From assembly GCF_023023025.1 (NCBI RefSeq), contig NZ_CP095481.1, forward strand, positions 4,464,001 through 4,528,000: DNA of 64,000 bases. The letters run 5' to 3'. The position numbers were made by a program, and so were the translations under genes. Each line of letters opens with the position of its first letter. Within the stretch, counting starts at the first letter, position 1. The stretch comes from Amycolatopsis sp. WQ 127309. GTDB lineage: Bacteria > Actinomycetota > Actinomycetes > Mycobacteriales > Pseudonocardiaceae. Positions 59,078 to 64,000 of this stretch are shown in pieces. The notes beneath the pieces were generated by a model that was not told the DNA's origin, did not search any database, and saw nothing but the letters and a program-made list of their open reading frames with translations.

Positions 59078-59155
59078 GGCCACCTGGTCGGCCACAGTGG
59101 CCAGATCGGCCTCGGCAACGTGCAGAACCTCGACGCGGTGCACAACGTCAACTGA
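59078..59155 (+). pseudogene. truncated third copy of the small secreted protein
   Basis: GHLVGHSGQIGLGNVQNL and DAVHNVN, then TGA at 59153, aligns with the GHHGG-YDHSGQVGLVNL part of copies 1 and 2. There is no start codon or signal peptide upstream in frame, and the part carrying both cysteines is absent. It is a remnant of a further duplication. Confidence 0.55.
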
Positions 59156-59160
59156 CGCTT

Positions 59161-59367
59161 TCAGACCGGCCGCCGTGCGGATTGCCCCCCGCGCGGCGGC
59201 TTTTGCGTGCGGTCGAGGCGGCGCACGGCGATGTCGCGCACCACGAGAACCGCCGCCGCCGCGACGAGCGCCAAGCAGTAGCGGCCCGGGGCATCGAAGA
59301 ACGGTGATCGCCGGGCGATGGGATTTCCCTTTCTCCCCAACGTACTTCCCAGGCTTTCGGTCTCCAT
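59161..59367 (-). CDS. possible small membrane protein, 68 aa
   Basis: An ATG at 59367 follows GAAGGA with 9 nt spacing. The product has one hydrophobic helix (YCLALVAAAAVLVVRDIAV, about residues 28-46) and a basic tail. No family is recognised and the ORF could be spurious; it is the only candidate between the pseudogene remnant and the GH43 gene. Confidence 0.35.
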   Translation of the reverse strand: METESLGSTLGRKGNPIARRSPFFDAPGRYCLALVAAAAVLVVRDIAVRRLDRTQKPPRGGQSARRPV

Positions 59368-59567
59368 CGACGCCGTTCCTTCGGCCTCGCCGAGCGGGTT
59401 CCCCGCGCGGGGCGCACCCCGTCCGCTCCTGGAGCGCACGTGTCGGCGGCTACCCCGCGCCGCCCGGTCGAATCCACTCGATCCGGGCGCTCGGCGAAGT
59501 CCACGCTTCCCAGTGACAGTGACCCCGCCGCATTGCCGAACGCGTTGCCGTGATTGAAGAATTGCGT

Positions 59568-60509
59568 ATGCGTATCAGGAGTTTCCTGCTCCTCCCCGTC
59601 GTCACCATCGTCTTCGCCTTCGCGCTGAGCCCCGCCGCGGCAGCTGTCAGTGCGCCCCGGCTGCTGATCAACCAGGACTTCCCCGATCCCGACGTGGTGA
59701 AGGTAGGTTCGGGCTACTTCGCGTACTCGACCGGAGCCGGGGCGGTGAAGGTTCCCATTGCGGGCGCTCCCGCCCCGGAGGGGCCTTGGCGCGTCCTCGG
59801 TGACGCGCTCGCGGCCATGCCATCGTGGGCCAAGCCCGATGGCGGGGTCTGGGCACCGGATGTCACCCAGCTGACGAATGGGACGTTCGTGCTGTACTTC
59901 TCCACGACCGTCACCGCGGGTGGCGAGATGTGCATCGGTGCCGCCACCGCGGCGAAACCCGAAGGTCCGTACTCGCCGGCCGGCGACGGGCCGGTGATCT
60001 GCGTTCCCGGCGACAGCGGCGACATCGATCCGCAGACGTTCGTCGACCCCGACGGCACCCGCTACCTGCTCTACAAGAGCGACGGCACGACCCCCGGGGC
60101 GCCGGCGGCGATCTGGTCGCAGAAGCTGCAACCCGACGGCCGGACGCTCACCGGACCACGCGTCGAGCTCCTCCGGGCCGACCTCACTTCGGAGAAGGCG
60201 ATCGTCGAAGCACCGTCGGTTGTGAAGACGGCGACGCGCTACCTGCTCTTCTACTCCGCCGACACGTTCCAGAGTTCCGGCTACCACACGGGATACGCGT
60301 CCGCGCCCACGATGGCCGGCCCGTTCGTGAAGGCCGACAGCCAGTTCCTGTCGACCGGCCTCCTCGGCGGCAAGGCCGACGCACCAGGCGGCGCGGACGT
60401 CGTGGACGGCCACATCTTCTTCCACGGCTGGCTCGGCGGCGGCCGGACCGCGCGGGGGCTCTACGAGCTGCCGGTCACGTTCCCCGGCGACGTTCCGCAG
60501 GTGGGCTGA
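59568..60509 (+). CDS. secreted glycoside hydrolase family 43 protein
   Basis: The 313-residue product has a signal peptide (SFLLLPVVTIVFAFALSPAA) and a five-bladed beta-propeller typical of GH43 arabinanases and xylosidases. The general base Asp lies in NQDFPDPDVVKVG (Asp40), the pKa-modulating Asp in SGDIDPQTFVD, and the acid Glu in VEAPSVVK. It should act on arabinan or xylan-type side chains outside the cell. ATG at 59568 is preferred over GTG 59550 because it begins the signal. No operator is evident. Confidence 0.87.
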   Translation: MRIRSFLLLPVVTIVFAFALSPAAAAVSAPRLLINQDFPDPDVVKVGSGYFAYSTGAGAVKVPIAGAPAPEGPWRVLGDALAAMPSWAKPDGGVWAPDVTQLTNGTFVLYFSTTVTAGGEMCIGAATAAKPEGPYSPAGDGPVICVPGDSGDIDPQTFVDPDGTRYLLYKSDGTTPGAPAAIWSQKLQPDGRTLTGPRVELLRADLTSEKAIVEAPSVVKTATRYLLFYSADTFQSSGYHTGYASAPTMAGPFVKADSQFLSTGLLGGKADAPGGADVVDGHIFFHGWLGGGRTARGLYELPVTFPGDVPQVG

Positions 60510-60623
60510 GCGTCACCCACCCGGGTGGTGATCCGGTTGACCGCTCGCCGGCGGGCTATCCCGTCGGGCAAGGACTCCGCGGTGGACCAAGGCTCCGCGG
60601 TGACAAGGGAAGGGAGGACCGCC

Positions 60624-61292
60624 ATGACGGCATTGTGGGGATTGGCAGGTCTGCTCGGACTGTTCGGCGTCTTCGGGCTCGTCCTGGTCCGACGTCGCCG
60701 CCGGCCGCGAAGCGGAAGCGAGGATCCGCTCGCCCGGTACCCCGTGGCGCGCGAACCCGCGACACCGAACGCCGACGCCGCGCACACGCCCTTGATGACA
60801 CCGGTGATCACGCCGCAGATGCTGACCGCGTCCGCCGGTCGCGCACCGGAGCGCACGGTTCCGGTCGTGCAGCGACCGGCCGAGCCGGCACCGCCCGAAG
60901 CGGGAACCATCGCCGGGGAGATCGTTCTGGATCACCCGGAGCCCGTGGTGCCGCCCGCACGACCGGAACGGCAGACCACTCACGAAGACGGCACGGTCAA
61001 GACAGCTGCGCTCCGAAAGCAAACGACGTCTCGCGAGCAGGAGGACGCCGAGCCTGTGGTACCGCGGCAGCAGACGACTTCACCCTACGAGAGCCGTGTC
61101 GATTCCGCGGCGCCTCCCGAGGAGGAGGCGGTTCCCGGCCCGGAGGAAACGGTCACGGGAACGGAAGAAGCCCTGGAAGAGCAGTCGCCCCGGGACACCG
61201 AACCGGCGGCACAGCACCGTGAACGGCACTTCGGCCCACGCGCCGCGGTGCGGCTGGTCATCCACCACACCAGGAAGGTTCTCCGACGCTGA
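60624..61292 (+). CDS. membrane-anchored protein with disordered tail
   Basis: The 222-residue product starts with a hydrophobic helix (ALWGLAGLLGLFGVFGLVLV, residues 3-22) of the same Trp-Gly, Gly-Leu type as the WGxxGxxW protein. A strongly basic cluster (RRRRRPR) and a long Pro/Glu/Thr-rich region follow, with three QTT repeats, and the end is again basic. I recognise no catalytic domain. GGGAGGA precedes ATG 60624. The tail probably stays in the cytoplasm by the positive-inside rule. Confidence 0.65.
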   Translation: MTALWGLAGLLGLFGVFGLVLVRRRRRPRSGSEDPLARYPVAREPATPNADAAHTPLMTPVITPQMLTASAGRAPERTVPVVQRPAEPAPPEAGTIAGEIVLDHPEPVVPPARPERQTTHEDGTVKTAALRKQTTSREQEDAEPVVPRQQTTSPYESRVDSAAPPEEEAVPGPEETVTGTEEALEEQSPRDTEPAAQHRERHFGPRAAVRLVIHHTRKVLRR

Positions 61293-61535
61293 AAGCGTGC
61301 TTCCGGCCGGATCGAGGGCGTGGATGGTCGTGTTCGGCCGTCGATGCGGCGGCCCGCGGCTCAGGTGGCGAAACAGGTCAGGTGAGGTGGGCCGGCGGCG
61401 GCCGGCGCTCCCAGCCGGCTCGGCCCCCACGTACTCGCAGGGACGCGGGCCCGTTCGATGCGAATCCGCCGCCCGCACCCCCACCGGCCGGTGACCTCGG
61501 GAAACAACGGCGGTGAACCTGCGTTGTAGAGGAAG

Positions 61536-62159
61536 ATGACTTCGCCACGCTCGTCCGCCACCCTCCGGTTCTGCATGCTCGGTGACTCCTTGGCCGCCGG
61601 CGTCGGCAGCGACCGCCAGGAAGACACCCTCGGTCACCGTCTCGGCCGGCGCCTGCGTGCCGCCGGTCACCTCGTGGCCCTCCGGAACGTCGCCGCCCCC
61701 GGTGCCCGCTCGACGGACCTCGAGCGCCAGGTGAGCGCCGCGCTGGACGGGGGAGCCGACCTGGCGCTGATCGTGATCGGCGCGAACGACCTCGCCGGGT
61801 TCGTGCCTCCCGCGGTCGGTGCCCGCCGGCTGCACGACGCGGTGACGCGGCTGGTCCGGGCCGGCGCGCGGGTCCTCGTGGTACCGGCACCCGATCTGGG
61901 CGTCGTCTCGCGCGTGCCGGTGGCCTATCGCGCGCTGGTCTCCGCGGCGAGCGAGCACTACGCCCGGGCTCAGACCGAAGCCGCCGTCCGTGCCGGCGGT
62001 TCCGTGGCCGCCGCGGGTCCCGAGATCGCCGCGCGGTTCGCCCGTGATCCGGCCCTGTTCTCGCCTGACCGGTTCCACCCGTCGTCGGCCGGATACGCCG
62101 TGATCGCCGACGCGCTCGCGCCGCACGTGCTTGCCGTTGCGGCCGGCCCCGCGGCCTGA
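61536..62159 (+). CDS. SGNH/GDSL-family hydrolase
   Basis: The 207-residue product has the family blocks in order: GDSLAAG with nucleophile Ser18, a Gly block in VAAPGARS, GAND (Asn) at about 77-80 and the final Asp-x-x-His in DRFHPSS. It should be a lipase- or esterase-like deacylase. It has no clear signal peptide, so it may act in the cytoplasm. ATG 61536 follows GAGGA. It lies 376 nt before the GAF-ANTAR gene. Confidence 0.9.
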   Translation: MTSPRSSATLRFCMLGDSLAAGVGSDRQEDTLGHRLGRRLRAAGHLVALRNVAAPGARSTDLERQVSAALDGGADLALIVIGANDLAGFVPPAVGARRLHDAVTRLVRAGARVLVVPAPDLGVVSRVPVAYRALVSAASEHYARAQTEAAVRAGGSVAAAGPEIAARFARDPALFSPDRFHPSSAGYAVIADALAPHVLAVAAGPAA

Positions 62160-62459
62160 GGCGAGCCCGCGCGTGCGACCGATTCTTCTTTGAGCTATTC
62201 GGAATTCTTGTCGCGCGAACGAGAGACGCGGTTGCCGGTACCCTGGGGTAGGCGCTCGCCGTCCGTCTGTAAGCTGTGTGAGGTTCAGCAGAGAGCCGCC
62301 CCGAGGTTGGGCGCCCGCTGTCCTTCCCCTTTTGTGTACGCCCGTACATCCACGAAATCCGGCTTTGTGTTCATCGCGCTGGTTCCGCGAGGATAAATTC
62401 TGTTTGCCGCTTGCAACTTATCCGCGCCGGCCACGAGTGGTGTCGCGCGACGCCCGCAG

Positions 62460-62483
62460 GTTGCGATTGTGGAGAACGGGTAA
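62460..62483 (+). promoter_or_regulatory. sigma-B/sigma-F-type promoter (GTTG-N14-GGGTAA)
   Basis: GTTG (62460-62463), a 14-bp spacer and GGGTAA (62478-62483) end 36 nt before ATG 62520. The rest of the 360-nt gap from 62160 shows nothing else I can support. Confidence 0.55.
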
Positions 62484-62519
62484 TCGCCCGGAAAGTGCAC
62501 CAGGAGGTGGGGGAGATGG

Positions 62520-63293
62520 ATGACCGGCAGACCTGGAAAGGACCCTGACGCAGGCAGAGCCGATATGGCCGCGGCGGAGGGCGAAATCGGAACGCCTGCC
62601 GAGCGGTTCGCGGTGCTGACTCGCGGTTTGCTCGGCTCTGCGACGGTGACGGAAGTGTTCGGGCAGGTGACGGCCGCCGCGGTGGAGCTGGTTCCCGCGG
62701 CCGATGCCGCCAGCGTGACACTGCGCGGCCCGGATGGGCAGTTCCACACCCCTGTGGGCACGGATCCCCTGGCCGCCGAGCTGGACCGGGTTCAGTACGG
62801 CCTCGACGAGGGCCCGGGTGTGGAGGCCGCTCGGATGCTCGACGCGGGCATCGCCCACAGCGACGACATGCTCGAGGCTTGGCCCAGGTTCGGCCCTGCG
62901 GCGGCGGTCCGCGGAGTGACCGCGGTGCTCGCCGCCTCGCTTCAGCTTGCCGCTCAGCCGCTCCGGCTGGCCGGCGCGCTGAACCTCTACACCCGCCGGA
63001 CGGGAGGGTTCGGAGCCGGCGCGCGGGACACGGCCCTGCTGCTGGTGACCCACGCGTCGCTCGCCGTCGCGCGGACCCAGGCGGCCGCGTGGAGCGAGCT
63101 CCAGATCATCCATCTCCAGCGGGCGCTCGACGGTCGTGACGTGATCGGGCAGGCCAAGGGCATCCTCATGCAGCAACGCGGCCTGAGCGCGGACGAAGCC
63201 TTCGATCTGCTGCGGCGCACGTCGCAGAGGCTCAACGTCAAACTGGCCACGCTCGCCGCCACCGTCGCCGCCCGGCAGGCCGACCAGGCTTGA
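62520..63293 (+). CDS. GAF and ANTAR domain protein
   Basis: The 257-residue product has a GAF domain (about residues 30-180) that probably senses a ligand, light or redox state, then an ANTAR RNA-binding domain (about 195-250, ALDGRDVIGQAKGILMQ and AFDLLRRTSQRLN). ANTAR proteins act as antiterminators by binding paired hexaloops in nascent RNA. GGAGGTGGGGGAG precedes ATG 62520. It follows a sigma-B-type promoter and is convergent with the hydrolase-ATPase fusion, suggesting a stress-response role. Its RNA target is not apparent here. Confidence 0.92.
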   Translation: MTGRPGKDPDAGRADMAAAEGEIGTPAERFAVLTRGLLGSATVTEVFGQVTAAAVELVPAADAASVTLRGPDGQFHTPVGTDPLAAELDRVQYGLDEGPGVEAARMLDAGIAHSDDMLEAWPRFGPAAAVRGVTAVLAASLQLAAQPLRLAGALNLYTRRTGGFGAGARDTALLLVTHASLAVARTQAAAWSELQIIHLQRALDGRDVIGQAKGILMQQRGLSADEAFDLLRRTSQRLNVKLATLAATVAARQADQA

Positions 63294-63317
63294 CCGGATC
63301 CTTCGGATCGATCCTGA

Positions 63318-64000
63318 TCAGTGGACGTGATCGGGTTCGTGTGCGCGCGGAAGCTCGATCTCGGCCCACACGGTCTTGCCGGTGGCGCGTTGCCGTTGCC
63401 CCCAAGACGCGCTGATCGCGGCGACCAGCGTGAGCCCGTGTCCGCCGGTGGTCGACGGAGGTCGCGGGCAGGCGGAGTCGAGACAGGTGTCGTCGACCTC
63501 GACGCACAGCCAGCCGGGTTTGCGCAGCAGCCGGATCTGGCGCGGTGGTTCGCCGTGCCGAAGGGCGTTCGACGTCAGTTCGCCGACCACCGTGAGCACG
63601 TCGAGCCGTTGGTCCTCAGGTAGGTCCTGCACCACCCGGGCGGCCCAGGTGCGCACCGTCGCCAGCTCCCGGAGGTCGTCGGCGACCTCCAGGGCGATCA
63701 CCCGCAGCCGGTCGTCGACCGGAGCCGTCCGCTGTTCGGTCGACCCCGCCATTTGCGGGTGAAGCGATGATCTCGGGCCGTGGTGGCCGGCTGCCGAAAG
63801 GGCGAGCGTTTTCCCGCCCGGTGCCGGGGAATCCCAGGCGGCGACGTACGGGGCGGAACCCAAGGGTTCGTCGGTGAAGAAGCGGGTGGCCAGATCGGCG
63901 ACGTCGGCCGCGCGCTCGAGGACGACCCAGTGGTCGGAATCCTTGATGGTGAGGAACCGGCTGCCCGCGATCGTGGCCGCGAACTCGCGCTGCAGCGCGG
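63318..64000 (-). CDS. alpha/beta-hydrolase fused to RsbW-like HATPase domain, partial at 5' end
   Basis: The minus frame is open from the window edge to the stop at 63318-63320 with no stop codon, about 226 residues. The first part reads FLTIKDSDHWVVLER, the end of an alpha/beta hydrolase with its catalytic His (SDHW). After a linker of about 50 residues comes an ATP-binding anti-sigma-type domain (about 80-215 of the fragment), with N-box GELTSNALRHG and G-box GGHGLTLVAA. An internal ATG at 63752 could begin a separate ATPase gene but lacks an SD. The combination recalls RsbQ and RsbW of sigma-B control. Confidence 0.75.
   Translation of the reverse strand, partial: ALQREFAATIAGSRFLTIKDSDHWVVLERAADVADLATRFFTDEPLGSAPYVAAWDSPAPGGKTLALSAAGHHGPRSSLHPQMAGSTEQRTAPVDDRLRVIALEVADDLRELATVRTWAARVVQDLPEDQRLDVLTVVGELTSNALRHGEPPRQIRLLRKPGWLCVEVDDTCLDSACPRPPSTTGGHGLTLVAAISASWGQRQRATGKTVWAEIELPRAHEPDHVH

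Overview
The window reads as the chromosome of a high-GC actinomycete, most likely Pseudonocardiaceae and probably Amycolatopsis or a close relative. The basis is the strongly GC-biased third codon positions, many GTG starts, the actinobacterial gene order (MetE-like, ligA, ACT protein, gatCAB, then a Cfp6-like PH protein beside ilvBNC, serA, leuB, cimA, gltX) and repeated hairpin elements between genes. The genus is inferred from recognition, not from a search.

Layout. 1-8.6 kb: ligA, an overlapping acetyltransferase, a divergent ACT protein and the gatCAB amidotransferase operon. 8.6-13.4 kb: a four-gene putative carbohydrate operon (two Gfo/Idh/MocA dehydrogenases, a PmoA/DUF6807 protein and a cupin) behind three LacI-type operator-like sites, with a degenerate repeat array on each side. 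13.4-16.2 kb: a PQQ-type sugar dehydrogenase lipoprotein, a D-2-hydroxyacid dehydrogenase and DoxX. 16.3-22.6 kb: ilvD and ilvBNC, with an attenuator before ilvB and a FadR-type operator-like site before ilvD. 22.6-28 kb: DUF397, SnoaL-like, ankyrin-like, two F420-type oxidoreductases and a divergent TetR regulator. 28-38 kb: serA, a subtilase, leuB and cimA (with an isoleucine leader peptide) and a FAH-family hydrolase. 38-42.2 kb: a FAD monooxygenase, gltX, a HAD phosphatase, tRNA-Gln and tRNA-Glu.

42.2-49 kb looks accessory. A frameshifted serine-recombinase remnant abuts tRNA-Glu. It is followed by two large unrecognised genes: a protein with two beta-rich N-terminal blocks and a hydrophobic C-terminus, and a Hint-domain protein. 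This pair is the best candidate for an undescribed system.

49-64 kb is rich in envelope and secreted proteins: two near-identical small secreted proteins, a DUF3152 zincin, a polysaccharide deacetylase, a WGxxGxxW-like protein, a GH43 and an SGNH hydrolase. It also holds stress-type regulators: a STAS antagonist, a GAF-ANTAR protein and an alpha/beta-hydrolase fused to an RsbW-like ATPase. At least five sites in this stretch match GTTT-N14/16-GGGTA-type (sigma-B/sigma-F family) promoters, so the segment may be a stress-sigma regulon.

Two themes join the core genes. The branched-chain set (ilvD, ilvB, ilvN, ilvC, leuB, cimA) has two amino-acid-specific attenuators. The translation set (gltX, gatCAB, tRNA-Gln, tRNA-Glu) is what the indirect Glu-to-Gln transamidation route needs. 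Many genes start 6-9 nt after a TANNNT hexamer and have no Shine-Dalgarno sequence, as expected of leaderless mRNAs.
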